64,000 nucleotides of DNA from Antedon bifida (GCA_963402885.1 OY727102.1:8928001-8992000), one strand, 5' to 3'; counted from the stretch's first letter, positions 59,001 to 61,933 are shown. The notes: a model not told the origin generated them from the letters alone. A program made the numbers and translations.

Positions 59001-61440
59001 TTGAAAAAGATGACGATAGAAATGGTCACATAGACTTTATAACAAGTGCATCTAACTTACGAGCTAACATGTACAGTATTGAGAATGCAGATAGGCTCAA
59101 GACAAAAAAGATTGCAGGCCGCATTGTACCAGCTATAGCAACCACAACAGCTGCAGTTGCAGGCTTGGTGAGTTTTAATCATTACTTCTGCCCAAGGAGG
59201 TTACTATTGGTTTGTCTGTCAGACATATTAAAAGTTTCTTGGCAAATCTTTATGGAACCTAATAGCCTTTTTTGTAAAGAATGCTTGTAAAATGATATTA
59301 ATTCATATAGAAAATATTATTTATTTTTTGAAAAGAGTTTTAATAATACTACTGCAATGATGAATTGTGTGTTTTATGATACATGTCAATATGTATAGCT
59401 TTACTGTATGTATTTATATGTATATTATTTTAAAAACCTCATACTTTGTCAATGGTACATAATACATTTGGAGTGTTGTTAATTTTACAGATCATAAACA
59501 ATTATTTAAACTGTATTCAAATAAAATTCTTTGAAGATGTCAATCAATCAATCAATCAATCAGATTTATATAGCGCCAGTATCCATAATAATGTTCAAAG
59601 GCGCTTGACAAAGTTAAGCAGGAAATGCCTCTGTGTAAAAATGGGTTTTTAGTCATGTTTTGAAAGTGTTGATGTTTTCAGATGTCTTTATGTCGATTGG
59701 CAGTTTATTCCACAAAATGGTGCTGCACAGGAAAATGCACGATGGCCATATGTCTGAAGTTTCCATTTAGATGTATTCAAATAGTTGCCAAAAAAGTACT
59801 ATTACTATACGTGTTACTATTTTATTCTGTTTAGGCTACACTTGAACTTGTAAAAGTTGTGAAGGAAGCTCCTGTTGAGCACTACAAGAACTGTTTTATG
59901 AATCTAGGCCTGCCTTTAATCATGTTCTCTGAGCCTGGTCGGCCTATGGAAACACAAATAAAACCTGGCATGTCTTACACAATCTGGGACAGATGGACAG
60001 TTAAAGGACACAAGGATTATACTTTAAAAGATTTAACTAATCATTTTAAGGTTACTACAGTTATATTATAATTGTTGATAATAATTGGTGTTTTTTAATA
60101 AATTGTACATTCTCACATTTGCCACACTAATGTTTCTTGATGGGCTGCACACATACTGTAGGCTATATCACTTGATTTTTAAGGATAACAGTAACTTGAC
60201 ATAACGTATCAACTTCGCAACCTCCTCAATTGTGTACTGCAATAGCCAGATCCACAAATACGTATCTCTGAAACGTGATACTTTTTGGAAATCACTATCA
60301 GTGATTAAAGCGTGTGGCTACATCAATAATACATCAAATCCAGTCGTGTTCGAATTCGCGAAATGTGTAAATAAAATAACTTATATAGCAACAAAACAAA
60401 AACTAGACCACAAGATAACAAAGCTCCCACAAAAAATTGCAAAATACAAAACCATTGAAATAAAAAAATGTGAATGAATAAAACACAAACTAAACGAATC
60501 CAAATGGGTAAACTTACCATGTATATTACCACAACAATTAAGGAAAACAATTAACAATGTGTGAGCAATATGAGGTCATTTGTAAGATTTAGGTCGTGTT
60601 TCCGCAACAATGTATTTTTCATTCGATTTATGTCCACTTTTTAATTTTATCTATAGGTAAATGTGACGCACACATCACTATTTCTGAGCATATTTAAAAA
60701 CAAAAAGCAATAAAATATCAAATAATCATGATTTAAAAAAAAAAATATCAGGGAAGAGTGTGCTTTTATTATATTTACTCCTCCCATTCAAATTAGTATA
60801 TTACCACAACTTAAGGCAGAGAAAGACATTGCGGAGGAACTATATAGTATTTATTTCCTAGCTTTCTATTTCCAAACTGTCCCCCTGTGTGTGACTTTCC
60901 ATCTTCAATTTTATATGACATGTGCAATTTTTTTTTAATTGCATGTATATCTCTTTTTATCTTTGGCTTTTTTTTAAGCCAGGCATTTTACACTAGCTAA
61001 ATACATTGATCCCTGGACTTAACTCATTTGAACATACAAGAAGTATTTGCATTTTAAAATGTTCTTTGTTGAATCATATCTGTTTGGTTACATTATTATT
61101 CATTTATTTTTTTATAGACTAAGTATGATCTTGAATTGTCAATGATGGTACATGGAGTACGCATGGTATATGTACCTATCATGCCAGGACACAATAAGAG
61201 ACTAACTCAAACGTAAGTTTTTTTTCTTTTCACAAATAAAATGAATTAAAATCAATATGATCTAAGCACAAATATTGATTATTATCTAACAAACTATCAT
61301 TTTTTCCCAGAATGATAAGCTTGCTGAAGCCTTCGAGTGATGATGCATATTTTGACTTGGTTATTGGATTTGAACCTCTAGACGAAGATGCCGATGAAGA
61401 CCTACCTGCACCGCCACTTCGATATTACTTTGGAGTATAA
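4911..61440 (+). CDS. UBA6: UBA6, ubiquitin-like modifier-activating enzyme 6 (5'-partial, 24 exons in window)
   Basis: E1 enzyme. It adenylates the C-terminus of ubiquitin (and, in vertebrates, FAT10) with ATP, captures it as a thioester on a cysteine, and passes it to an E2; UBE2Z is the dedicated partner in vertebrates. The joined exons give 969 residues. Approximate domains are: inactive adenylation half 1-96 and 270-330, first catalytic-cysteine half-domain 97-190, four-helix bundle 191-270, active adenylation domain 353-500 and 760-850, second catalytic-cysteine half-domain 500-760, ubiquitin-fold domain 850-969. Seen directly: nucleotide-binding VGCGAIG (380-386), NLNRQFLF (418-425), ALDNVEARR (481-489), and catalytic Cys539 in [13 protein letters not shown]6 rather than UBA1 is indicated by [20 protein letters not shown] and the YYFGV end. 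All 23 introns are GT-AG and all phases agree. About 85 N-terminal residues are missing and lie 5' of the window. Introns reach 17.8 kb and are full of transposons. Confidence 0.95.
6942..7246 (+). mobile_element. tRNA-derived SINE, deuterostome type, older copy
   Basis: Same body as the SINE at 1814-2126: CGTCGCATTGC, TACCTCTCTCCACCAAGGTG, AAATGGGTACATGG, CTGATTACTAGCTGCA and GCACTATATAAGAATG. It is more diverged and has an internal duplication AAGTATGTTTCCAT at about 7134-7160. Confidence 0.8.
9205..9300 (+). repeat. Interspersed repeat fragment, related to 57700-57800
   Basis: Shares ATATACGATTTACGATCCT, GCAG, CAATCACGTTTACATATTTACA and CTATGTAATAT with 57700-57800. Class unknown. Confidence 0.6.
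10555..10690 (-). repeat. Interspersed repeat of the CTAGGCCT family, reverse copy
   Basis: The reverse complement contains AATTAACCATAGAA, AAGACAAGAAATAACCTGGT, TTAATGT and GGAAAGTGTCTTTAA, also found at 43855-43980 and 53580-53705. No coding capacity. Confidence 0.65.
11825..11912 (-). repeat. Interspersed repeat fragment, related to 24828-24950
   Basis: The reverse complement reads GGTTCCTCTTTG, CCATCCCTCAACC, TAATGTTA, ACAAAACACAAAT and GGACTCATTTTGTG, as on the + strand near 24828. In that copy the end is duplicated into a hairpin. Confidence 0.65.
11960..12120 (+). repeat. TTTATATAGCGCC-type repeat
   Basis: Starts ACATTTATATAGCGCCTTTT, then CAAAGCGCTTTACAA. The same opening appears at about 59565 behind an (AATC)n tract. 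This is a widespread short repeat type in aquatic animals; class not determined. Confidence 0.5.
14110..14200. mobile_element. Short MITE-like element, TIR family ACAAATAATGAATGT
   Basis: ACAAATAATGAATGT at about 14126 is paired with ACATTCATTATTTGT ending near 14182. The same termini enclose the elements at about 38973-39099 and 52090-52230. No coding capacity. Confidence 0.65.
14534..14730 (+). repeat. Fragment of the ~350-bp unit of the Helentron-like family
   Basis: GAAGATGTTGAATTGCAGAT, ATGAATTCATATAAAAATG, CATGACGTCATCATATGGCC and AATTATTTAGATAATTATC follow the order seen in each unit at 26712, 27065, 33238 and 33593. This is one unit without the element termini. Confidence 0.7.
14767..14870 (+). 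repeat. Repeat body shared with 21955-22040 and 43355-43440
   Basis: Contains TCTCCATTGAGATCCAGCCA, CTGATACACATAGCATTGTC and AATTTGCCTTTGGATTTATA. The two other copies carry a hammerhead-like core just upstream; this one lacks it. Confidence 0.65.
15560..15597. repeat. Small inverted repeat
   Basis: TGATCTGGATA and its complement TATCCAGATCA are separated by about 17 bases, with two further GATCAGGAT-like copies around them. Function unknown. Confidence 0.5.
17341..17533 (+). CDS. UBA6: UBA6 exon 2 of the window
   Basis: Completes the split Arg and continues [20 protein letters not shown], then [12 protein letters not shown]. This is inactive adenylation-domain sequence. Acceptor tttcaacag, donor gtagat. 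It ends in phase 0 after PPIQ. The first ~60 bases of the following intron partly repeat the exon end (17573-17625), a small local duplication. Confidence 0.95.
18650..18726. repeat. Inverted repeat in a GC-richer patch
   Basis: GTCGTGGGTCACTCTCGATAG at the left pairs with CTATCGAGAGCGACCCAAGAC at the right with two mismatches and a ~35-base loop. A further CTATCGATAG lies just upstream. Base composition is clearly richer in G+C than the flanks (18600-18730), so it is probably part of a foldback or MITE element. Confidence 0.6.
20211..20321. mobile_element. MITE-like element, TIR CTAAAGCTCTGTCTACAC
   Basis: 111 bp. CTAAAGCTCTGTCTACAC at the left and GTGTAGACAAAGCTTTAG at the right are inverted copies with one mismatch. 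The internal ATGTGACAAC..ATATATGGACAT is shared with 41904-42249. Non-coding. Confidence 0.8.
20499..20621 (+). CDS. UBA6: UBA6 exon 3 of the window
   Basis: Reads [20 protein letters not shown] then [21 protein letters not shown]. This is the join between the inactive adenylation domain and the first catalytic-cysteine half-domain. Acceptor ttcttgtag, donor gtaatg. 41 codons, phase 0 at both ends. Confidence 0.95.
21065..21500 (+). repeat. Direct repeat, left copy (with 23846-24300)
   Basis: Starts TATAAATTTACGTAAGGGCA and contains AAAATTCGGTAAATCGC, CCCCAAATAGGGGTGTTTTC, GAAAACCGGTT, CAGCATCATAATGTTGAAGA and GCGATGAATGGAA. All recur in the same order at 23846-24300. No tRNA-primer site or LTR-element genes lie between the copies. 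Class unknown. Confidence 0.8.
21559..21705 (+). repeat. Tandem duplication, ~85-bp period
   Basis: GATCCATTTTTGTTCGATGA, CTGCAGACTGAGATGGCGAT, AGG, a T tract and ACTGACAATCA occur twice in succession (from 21559 and 21644). Confidence 0.8.
21840..22040 (+). repeat. Repeat with a hammerhead-like core
   Basis: CTGATGA at about 21878 is followed by a possible stem GGGC..GCCC and then GAAA, the spacing of the conserved hammerhead ribozyme core. Downstream come TCTCCATTGAGATCCAGTCA and AATTTGCCTTTGGATTTATA, as at 14767 and 43355. Penelope-like elements are known to carry both hammerhead motifs and stem-GAAAC 3' motifs. I could not fold a convincing stem III or stem I, so activity is not claimed. 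Confidence 0.45.
22094..23780 (+). pseudogene. CR1/L2-like non-LTR retrotransposon ORF2 remnant
   Basis: Broken reverse transcriptase read across several frames. In order: FFRDKV (~22230), [20 protein letters not shown] (~22495), [31 protein letters not shown] (~22768), [14 protein letters not shown] (from ~22858), [19 protein letters not shown] (~23315), [18 protein letters not shown] and [14 protein letters not shown] (~23600). The catalytic YADD is intact, but frameshifts and stops break the protein. The 3' end reads GCGCTTTATAAGTC. No endonuclease domain is seen, so the copy is 5'-truncated. Jockey/CR1/L2 type by pattern; exact clade not decided. Confidence 0.9.
23846..24300 (+). repeat. 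Direct repeat, right copy (with 21065-21500)
   Basis: Same order of motifs as the left copy with small indels. It extends through GATAGATTTAATATACGATT and GCGATGAATGGAA. Together the two copies bracket about 2.3 kb containing the retroelement remnant. Confidence 0.8.
24828..24950 (+). repeat. Repeat ending in a hairpin
   Basis: GTTCCTCTTTGTACC, CCATCCCTCAACCCTAATGT and ACAAAACACAAATTGG match the reverse strand near 11825-11912. It ends with hairpin ATGAGTCCAAAT/ATTTGGACTCAT. Confidence 0.6.
25121..25158. repeat. GC-rich hairpin CTAGATGGTACG..CGTACCATCTAG followed by TT
   Basis: A perfect 12-bp inverted repeat encloses CGAGCGAAGCGAG and is followed by TTT. The GCGAGCGAAGCGAGC core recurs at ends of non-autonomous elements in many marine invertebrates. 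The layout (hairpin, CTAG, TT) resembles the 3' ends of the elements at 27563 and 34225. Confidence 0.6.
25613..25959 (+). pseudogene. LINE C-terminal remnant and start of its 3' UTR
   Basis: Two frames together read [28 protein letters not shown] and [32 protein letters not shown], then stop at about 25898. (P)LWxxLPxxIK...FKxxLxxxL is the standard C-terminus of CR1/L2/RTE-like polyproteins. The 3' UTR is interrupted at 25959 by the first Helentron/HINE-like copy and resumes at 27564. Confidence 0.8.
25960..27563 (+). mobile_element. Helentron/HINE-like element, family 1, copy 1
   Basis: Starts AGGTGATCATTTAGAATAAA plus ATGATCACCT (a terminal hairpin). It ends ..GATCACCTATAATTCGTCAA, AGTGACGAATT, AAATT, CTAG. 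The 5' arm AGGTGATC is complementary to the GATCACCT just inside the 3' end. The 3' hairpin AATTCGTCA/TGACGAATT lies 5 bases before CTAG. No coding capacity; the 68-codon open frame at 26423 repeats in the copies only because they are similar. Non-autonomous. It splits a LINE 3' UTR at CAT|T..T|TATAAC with no longer target duplication. Confidence 0.82.
27564..27744 (+). repeat. Rest of the interrupted LINE 3' UTR
   Basis: Continues the sequence broken at 25959. It contains TTACTTTCTCCTGGCAAGAT and ends GCCGAATAAATATTATT, a typical LINE 3' tail. A second Helentron/HINE-like copy sits at that tail. Confidence 0.7.
27745..29317 (+). mobile_element. Helentron/HINE-like element, family 1, copy 2
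   Basis: Complete from AGGTGATCAT to ..AAATTCTAG. Nearly identical to copy 1 along its length; differences include TTTCATCACGTG in place of GTTCATGCGCGTG near 28090. It is followed directly by copy 3. Confidence 0.85.
29318..30840 (+). mobile_element. Helentron/HINE-like element, family 1, copy 3 (5' end missing)
   Basis: Starts inside the T tract (TTATTATTTTTT..) just after the CTAG of copy 2 and lacks the ~70-bp 5' terminal hairpin. The rest runs to AAATTCTAG. Its 29600-29660 segment (AAAAAGTTGCGCGTTTCAAG) is like the copy at 34226 rather than copies 1 and 2. Confidence 0.82.
30843..32414 (+). mobile_element. Helentron/HINE-like element, family 1, copy 4
   Basis: Complete copy. Its 5' AGGTGATC starts two T residues after the CTAG of copy 3. 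It is more diverged than copies 1 and 2 (for example a shorter T tract and CGATGACCCC). It ends AAATTCTAG before TTATAATTTAAG. Confidence 0.85.
32451..32512 (+). mobile_element. 5' end of family 1 copy 5, split by a family 2 insertion
   Basis: AGGTGATCATTTAGAATTCT plus AAATGATCACCTATTG, then CTTTATTTTTTT, after which the family 2 element begins. The matching body resumes at 34226 within the same T tract. Confidence 0.82.
32513..34225 (+). mobile_element. Helentron/HINE-like element, family 2, inserted in copy 5
   Basis: 1.7 kb. The 5' terminal hairpin is AGTTATCCGCATTCAGCGGATAACT. The arm GCGGATAACT recurs just inside the 3' end, followed by hairpin AACTCGTCA/TGACGAGTT, CAATT and CTAG. The internal plan (two ~355-bp units) matches family 1, but the sequence differs widely. 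It is inserted within a run of T without a longer target duplication. No open frame of note. Confidence 0.82.
34226..35744 (+). mobile_element. Body and 3' end of family 1 copy 5
   Basis: Resumes TTTCTTTTTATTGTTTCTGT as in the other copies after their T tract, and ends AAATTCTAG at 35741-35744. With 32451-32512 it forms one complete family 1 element. Confidence 0.82.
37440..37690 (+). repeat. Interspersed repeat, CTAGGCCT family (diverged)
   Basis: GGCTAGGTTTAGCATACAAA, ACATTGGTTTTCTCTTTTTA and TCATAATTAACCA resemble 43720-43880 and 53440-53600. Confidence 0.5.
38376..38499 (+). CDS. UBA6: UBA6 exon 4 of the window
   Basis: Reads [20 protein letters not shown], then [15 protein letters not shown]. 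This is the first catalytic-cysteine half-domain, matching the NPGxVTCL and FxExNGMxxLNG patterns of E1 enzymes. Acceptor gttttacag, donor gtaaga. It ends with one base of a Val codon. Confidence 0.95.
38973..39099. mobile_element. MITE-like foldback element, TIR ACAAATAATGAATG
   Basis: ACAAATAATGAATG at the left and CATTCATTATTTGT at the right. The flanking GGTGTATTA / TATAATAAAACACC extends the symmetry. AT-rich loop, no coding capacity. Confidence 0.7.
39636..39745 (+). CDS. UBA6: UBA6 exon 5 of the window
   Basis: Completes Val and reads [20 protein letters not shown], then [16 protein letters not shown]. This is the end of the first catalytic-cysteine half-domain (YSIxDT and GGIAxQVK). 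Acceptor gattttcag, donor gtaagt, phase 0 end. Confidence 0.95.
39864..40040 (+). mobile_element. tRNA(Leu/Ser)-derived SINE
   Basis: The head GAGTGGCCGAATGGTTAAGG carries an A-box typical of class II tRNAs, and GGGTTTGAGGCTC fits a B-box. The body CTATGGTTTTGGTGGTAGAA is shared with 50540-50693 (reverse) and 50970-51060. A partial extra head (GAGTGGCTGAACAG..) lies just upstream at 39833-39862. Confidence 0.75.
40467..40600 (+). CDS. UBA6: UBA6 exon 6 of the window
   Basis: Reads [44 protein letters not shown] and a split Arg. This is the four-helix bundle region. Acceptor tttaatag, donor gtataa. Confidence 0.93.
40670..40910. repeat. ATC/ATT-rich simple sequence
   Basis: Many imperfect ATC, ATT and CATCATC runs, for example TATTATTATTATTACTAATT and CATCATCACCACCACATC. 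No gene. Confidence 0.7.
41656..41866 (+). CDS. UBA6: UBA6 exon 7 of the window
   Basis: Completes Arg, then a helical stretch and [20 protein letters not shown] followed by SKYTPLDQW. The last part is the conserved dimer-like helix of the inactive adenylation domain. Acceptor cattcag, donor gtaggt, phase 0 end. A small hairpin transposon begins ~37 bases after the donor. Confidence 0.96.
41904..42249. mobile_element. MITE-like element, TIR family of 20211-20321
   Basis: CTCTATCTACACTATCAAACT at the left and AGTTTGATAGTGTAGAATAGAG at the right are inverted. The internal TATGTGACAAAAAAAGTGAT and ATATATGGACAT are shared with 20211-20321. It begins ~37 bp after the exon 7 donor. Confidence 0.78.
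42513..42580 (+). CDS. UBA6: UBA6 exon 8 of the window
   Basis: Reads [20 protein letters not shown] then KP and a split Arg. This is the variable linker ahead of the active adenylation domain. Acceptor ctcgtttttttag, donor gtataa. Retroelement sequence starts almost at once in the next intron. Confidence 0.88.
42600..42960 (+). pseudogene. LINE reverse-transcriptase C-terminal remnant
   Basis: Degenerate translation [20 protein letters not shown], then [17 protein letters not shown]. This matches the (Y)xxxIRPxxEYGxxxW ... L..RR...C.KF pattern after the reverse transcriptase core. Stops and frameshifts; inserted just after exon 8. Confidence 0.7.
43355..43480 (-). repeat. Reverse copy of the hammerhead-associated repeat
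   Basis: The reverse strand reads CACTGATGAAGTGCTAGTGT, TGTCCAAAAGC, then TCTCCATTGAGATCCAGCCC. The CTGATGA core is kept, but the stem is imperfect and GAAA has become AAAA, so this copy looks decayed. Confidence 0.55.
43700..44010 (+). repeat. Interspersed repeat, CTAGGCCT family
   Basis: AGGCTAGGCCTATAGCTAG, CCAGCTAGACCTACAAAACT, CTTAGGTAGTGCATTGTTTT, ATTGACCATAGAACGCACAT and AAGACAAGAAATGACCTGGT recur in order at 51100-51210 and 53480-53640. A second block at ~44300 (AAAATGCAATTTCAG) recurs at ~54640. Confidence 0.7.
44490..45999 (-). mobile_element. Helentron/HINE-like element, family 1, reverse copy in intron 8
   Basis: The 5' end, AGGTGATCATTTAGAATAAA on the reverse strand, is at 45999, and the body matches copies 1 and 2 closely. 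The 3' ~60 bases (hairpin and CTAG) are replaced by unrelated sequence near 44490. The position inside UBA6, 10 kb from the main cluster and in the opposite orientation, shows independent insertion. Confidence 0.85.
46039..46157 (+). repeat. 5S rRNA-like head of a chimeric SINE
   Basis: TACGGCCATACTGCGTTGAA, TCTCGTCAGATC, CGAAGTTAAGCAACGTTGGG, CTGGATGGGAGACCG and GGGTGCTGTA align along the full length of 5S rRNA, including the internal promoter region. Substitutions such as CTAGAAATCGCGG in the 3' stem, the fusion to a tRNA-like sequence and the single-copy setting argue against a working 5S gene. Confidence 0.85.
46158..46400 (+). mobile_element. tRNA-like part and body of the 5S/tRNA chimeric SINE
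   Basis: GTGATGGTGTAATGGTAATA and GGGTTCGAGG resemble A- and B-boxes. Then comes GCATCCTTTAGGCAAGATGC, as in the SINE at 1814, and AAAGAGTAGGGGATCGTCTC, CCGGTGTGCTGATCTGGTAG. 5S/tRNA dual heads are known from AmnSINE1 and its Deu-SINE relatives. Confidence 0.75.
46563..46719 (+). CDS. UBA6: UBA6 exon 9 of the window
   Basis: Completes Arg and reads [20 protein letters not shown], then [20 protein letters not shown]. This opens the active adenylation domain and carries the GxGxxG nucleotide-binding loop. Acceptor tgtttacag, donor gtaaaa, phase 0 end. Confidence 0.97.
46831..46908 (+). CDS. UBA6: UBA6 exon 10 of the window
   Basis: Reads [20 protein letters not shown] then RPKHIQ. The Asp410 and Arg421 region binds ATP and magnesium in E1 enzymes. 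Acceptor atttacag, donor gtaaaa, 26 codons. Confidence 0.97.
47274..47322 (+). CDS. UBA6: UBA6 exon 11 of the window
   Basis: Reads [16 protein letters not shown] and one base of an Ala codon. This is the helix after the ATP-binding strand (KPKSxxAA in relatives). Acceptor ttgtgtag, donor gtatgt. Only 49 bases. Confidence 0.92.
47684..47713 (+). CDS. UBA6: UBA6 exon 12 of the window (30-bp microexon)
   Basis: Completes Ala and reads LTIVAHQNK plus one base of Val, matching the IxAHxNKV strand of the family. Acceptor ttttttttttag, donor gtacag. It is 30 bases with the same phase on both sides, so skipping it would keep the reading frame. Confidence 0.9.
47810..48690. mobile_element. Foldback element with iterated termini (intron 12)
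   Basis: The left end has three to four ~30-bp degenerate repeats of the type GTATTGTTTTTGATCGCGAT. The right end (48470-48660) has the complementary type ATCAAAAAACAATACC, ATCAAAACACAATAATTCC and GCGATAAAAAAACAGTG. The middle contains a separate SINE. No transposase. Confidence 0.6.
48172..48320 (-). mobile_element. tRNA-derived SINE, reverse
   Basis: The reverse strand reads GGAGTTGGGTAGTTGAATGG, TTAGGACACTTGCCTGTCAT, GACCTGGGTTCAATTCCCGA, then CTGTAAATGAGTACCTGG. Clear A- and B-boxes; the head looks like a tRNA with its acceptor stem altered. Confidence 0.8.
48878..48988. repeat. UBA6: Long near-perfect palindrome upstream of exon 13
   Basis: The left arm (48878-48924) contains ATTCTTTTTATCAAAC and CTACGAATTACGAGATAAGAT. 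The right arm (48942-48988) carries the complement with few changes and a ~17-base spacer. The end of the right arm is ~37 bases before the exon. Confidence 0.88.
49026..49131 (+). CDS. UBA6: UBA6 exon 13 of the window
   Basis: Completes Val and reads [20 protein letters not shown] then [14 protein letters not shown] and a split Gly. [10 protein letters not shown] is a core adenylation-domain motif. Acceptor acattttag, donor gtaaga. A long near-perfect palindrome ends only ~37 bases before this exon. Confidence 0.97.
49190..49840 (-). mobile_element. Helentron/HINE-like element 5' part, family 2-like, reverse
   Basis: The reverse strand reads GGTTATCC.. T-rich tract, GTATCTCTAAT, ATTGTATAACTTTGTCAGAAG, then AAACTTTATGGTTGATCATA, like 1162-1560. 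It contains three tandem copies of the 23-bp ATTAGAGATACACTGCCAACAAA (~49632-49700) and a duplicated ~42-bp block GATCCTGACAATAACAAGGG..CCAAGTG (49735 and 49794). The 3' end is missing. Confidence 0.65.
50228..50423 (+). CDS. UBA6: UBA6 exon 14 of the window, catalytic cysteine
   Basis: Completes Gly and reads [20 protein letters not shown], then [20 protein letters not shown] and WARDK. SGTMGxKGH is the crossover loop. The TGT codon at 50364-50366 is the thioester-forming cysteine (residue 539 here, Cys625 in human UBA6). Acceptor tttctcag, donor gtgatt, phase 0 end. Confidence 0.98.
50540..50693 (-). mobile_element. tRNA(Leu/Ser)-derived SINE, reverse
   Basis: The reverse strand starts CGAGTGAGTGGCCAAGCGGT, TAAGGCAGTGGAACTGTAAT, CC, then CATGGTTCTGGTGGTATAAC. 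Same family as 39864. Confidence 0.75.
50864..50980 (+). pseudogene. LINE endonuclease-domain fragment
   Basis: Reads [20 protein letters not shown] then [13 protein letters not shown]. Lxx(V/L)GDFNxxxINW is the core motif of the apurinic-type endonuclease of non-LTR retroelements. It is cut at ~50970 by SINE sequence. Confidence 0.75.
50970..51065 (+). repeat. SINE body fragment (39864 family)
   Basis: GGTAATCCATAGCCATAACAT, GGGTACGAGCCTCACTTGC and TCTGGTGGTAGAACAAG lack the tRNA head present at 39864. Confidence 0.65.
51085..51215 (+). repeat. Interspersed repeat, CTAGGCCT family fragment
   Basis: CCAGCTAGACCTACAAAACT, AAACTAGGCCTAAG and CTTAGGTAGTGCATTGTTTC as at 43770-43850. Confidence 0.65.
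51216..51420 (+). pseudogene. LINE reverse-transcriptase C-terminal fragment
   Basis: Reads [34 protein letters not shown], then loses similarity. [14 protein letters not shown]...LYKSLVRP is a common stretch after the reverse transcriptase core. It probably belongs with the endonuclease piece at 50864. Confidence 0.75.
51570..51650 (+). CDS. UBA6: UBA6 exon 15 of the window
   Basis: Reads [20 protein letters not shown] then DAQTILK. This is the second catalytic-cysteine half-domain (FxxxFxxKPxxFxKFW in relatives). Acceptor ttcttcag, donor gtaatt, 27 codons. Confidence 0.94.
52090..52230. mobile_element. UBA6: MITE-like foldback element next to exon 16
   Basis: AAACAAATAATGAATGTT at the left and AACATTTATTATTTGTAT at the right. 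The inner ATGGTACAAATAATTTCATT also pairs with AATTATTTGTACCAT, so nearly the whole element folds back. The exon 16 acceptor AG is at 52258-52259. Confidence 0.8.
52260..52388 (+). CDS. UBA6: UBA6 exon 16 of the window
   Basis: Reads [40 protein letters not shown] and NYK. This is the second catalytic-cysteine half-domain, with RPxNWxxC and FxKYFNxK matching the family. Acceptor gtatttcag, donor gtaatg. The acceptor lies about 29 bases after a foldback element. Confidence 0.95.
52989..53040 (+). CDS. UBA6: UBA6 exon 17 of the window
   Basis: Reads [17 protein letters not shown] and one base of Thr. This matches the LLxxFPxDxxxKDG stretch of the cysteine domain. Acceptor atttacag, donor gtaagt. 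Confidence 0.94.
53415..53740 (+). repeat. Interspersed repeat, CTAGGCCT family
   Basis: TTTACAAAACTAAGCCTAGC, TTTAGGTAGTGCATTATTTT, ATTAACCATAAAACGTACAT and GACAAGGAATGACCTG follow the order of 43770-43910. Confidence 0.7.
53948..54011 (+). CDS. UBA6: UBA6 exon 18 of the window
   Basis: Completes Thr and reads [20 protein letters not shown] and a split Leu. FWxxPKRxPxP is near-universal in ubiquitin E1 enzymes. Acceptor ttcttacag, donor gtaagt. Confidence 0.96.
54600..54915 (+). repeat. Interspersed repeat with 44290-44370 relationship
   Basis: GTAGTTCTCGAGAAAATGCA and ATTTCAG match ~44303-44330. The later part, GTAATCCTGCTAAAAACAGA, CAAACAAACACGATCGATCG, resembles 53160-53210. No coding capacity. 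Confidence 0.55.
55690..56100 (+). pseudogene. LINE C-terminal zinc-ribbon remnant and 3' end
   Basis: Reads [20 protein letters not shown] then [16 protein letters not shown] to a stop at about 55977. C..xxEDEYHFxxxCPxYxxIRxKY is the C-terminal zinc-binding tail of non-LTR retroelements. It is followed by GGGCCAAAGGCCATATATAA. Confidence 0.8.
56806..56947 (+). CDS. UBA6: UBA6 exon 19 of the window
   Basis: Completes Leu and reads [20 protein letters not shown], then IPEFVGSVK. This is the end of the cysteine domain (LHxxFxxxAAxLxA and IPEF in relatives). Acceptor ttttttcag, donor gtgagt, phase 0 end. Confidence 0.93.
57700..57800 (+). repeat. Interspersed repeat fragment, related to 9205-9300
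   Basis: ATATACGATTTACGATCCTC, GCAG, CAATCATGTTCACGTATTTACA and CTATGTAATAT. A B-box-like GAGTTCGAGTC lies ~60 bases upstream, so this could be an old SINE. Confidence 0.55.
58381..58513 (+). CDS. UBA6: UBA6 exon 20 of the window
   Basis: Reads [20 protein letters not shown] then [24 protein letters not shown] and one base of Glu. This is the acidic, poorly conserved linker between the cysteine domain and the second part of the adenylation domain. Acceptor atcttttag, donor gtaata. The call rests on frame continuity and composition. Confidence 0.88.
58974..59167 (+). CDS. UBA6: UBA6 exon 21 of the window
   Basis: Completes Glu and includes [40 protein letters not shown] and [15 protein letters not shown]. 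This is one of the most conserved parts of the enzyme, and GHIDFIT and MYSIE are of the UBA6 type. Acceptor attttcag, donor gtgagt, phase 0 end. Confidence 0.98.
59535..59760 (+). repeat. (AATC)n tract and TTTATATAGCGCC-type repeat
   Basis: (AATC)4-5 is followed by AGATTTATATAGCGCCAGTA, AAGGCGCTTGACAAAG and GGCAGTTTATTCCACAAAAT. A common repeat type of aquatic animals; class uncertain. It lies just before exon 22. Confidence 0.6.
59835..60050 (+). CDS. UBA6: UBA6 exon 22 of the window
   Basis: Reads [20 protein letters not shown], then [14 protein letters not shown] and [20 protein letters not shown]. This runs from the end of the adenylation domain into the ubiquitin-fold domain. Acceptor ctgtttag. 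The donor gttact is weak, but reading on would hit a stop after seven codons, and the next exon fits in frame. Confidence 0.96.
60051..61117 (+). other. UBA6: UBA6 intron 22 of the window
   Basis: A segment at about 60200-60560 is less AT-rich and has an 80-codon open frame without an ATG, but no recognisable domain. It may be an old mobile-element fragment. The rest is plain AT-rich intron. Confidence 0.4.
61118..61212 (+). CDS. UBA6: UBA6 exon 23 of the window
   Basis: Reads [20 protein letters not shown], then [11 protein letters not shown] and a split Thr. This is the ubiquitin-fold domain, which recruits the E2. The YVPxMPGHxKRL pattern separates UBA6 from UBA1. Acceptor tttatag, donor gtaagt. 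Confidence 0.97.
61311..61440 (+). CDS. UBA6: UBA6 last coding exon
   Basis: Completes Thr and reads [20 protein letters not shown], then [14 protein letters not shown] and TAA at 61438-61440. This is the C-terminus of the ubiquitin-fold domain. Acceptor tttcccag. Confidence 0.97.
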
Positions 61441-61933
61441 GCATTTCTATATCATCTTAGCAGCATCATTTTGCAGCGAATTACGTCTAAATTTACATCT
61501 AATTCAATACAAAATTAAGAGTAATGTGCAATTTTTGAAAAATGCTTCTGTTTTATACTTGTATGGTAGTGATGCCTTTTTCCAAATTTGGCTATAAGTG
61601 AACATTATTTAGATTTAAAAAAAAATCATAACAGCATTGTAAACATGTGGTAATTTCTATCGTAAAACACAAATTTTGTGTTGATTTGTAGTAGAAAATA
61701 GGACACACAAGATATTTTTGGACCAACATGTATTATGGCTTTAAAGCTTAGTTCCCATTTAGATGCAGTGCAAGGATGCAAGCCCAACTTAGCAAAGTAA
61801 TTTGACCAATCATGACCCAATGGATCATCTGAACTGTCACTGTGATTTGTCAATTCATTTGCCTACATCATTGCATCCTAGTGAGAACCAACCTTAAAAT
61901 GTTTAAATAAGTTAAATGAAAACGATGAATGAA

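Noticed and set aside
60232..60477. Lysine-rich open frame without an ATG
   Set aside because: Lies in UBA6 intron 22, no recognisable motif; noted only as a possible old mobile-element piece.
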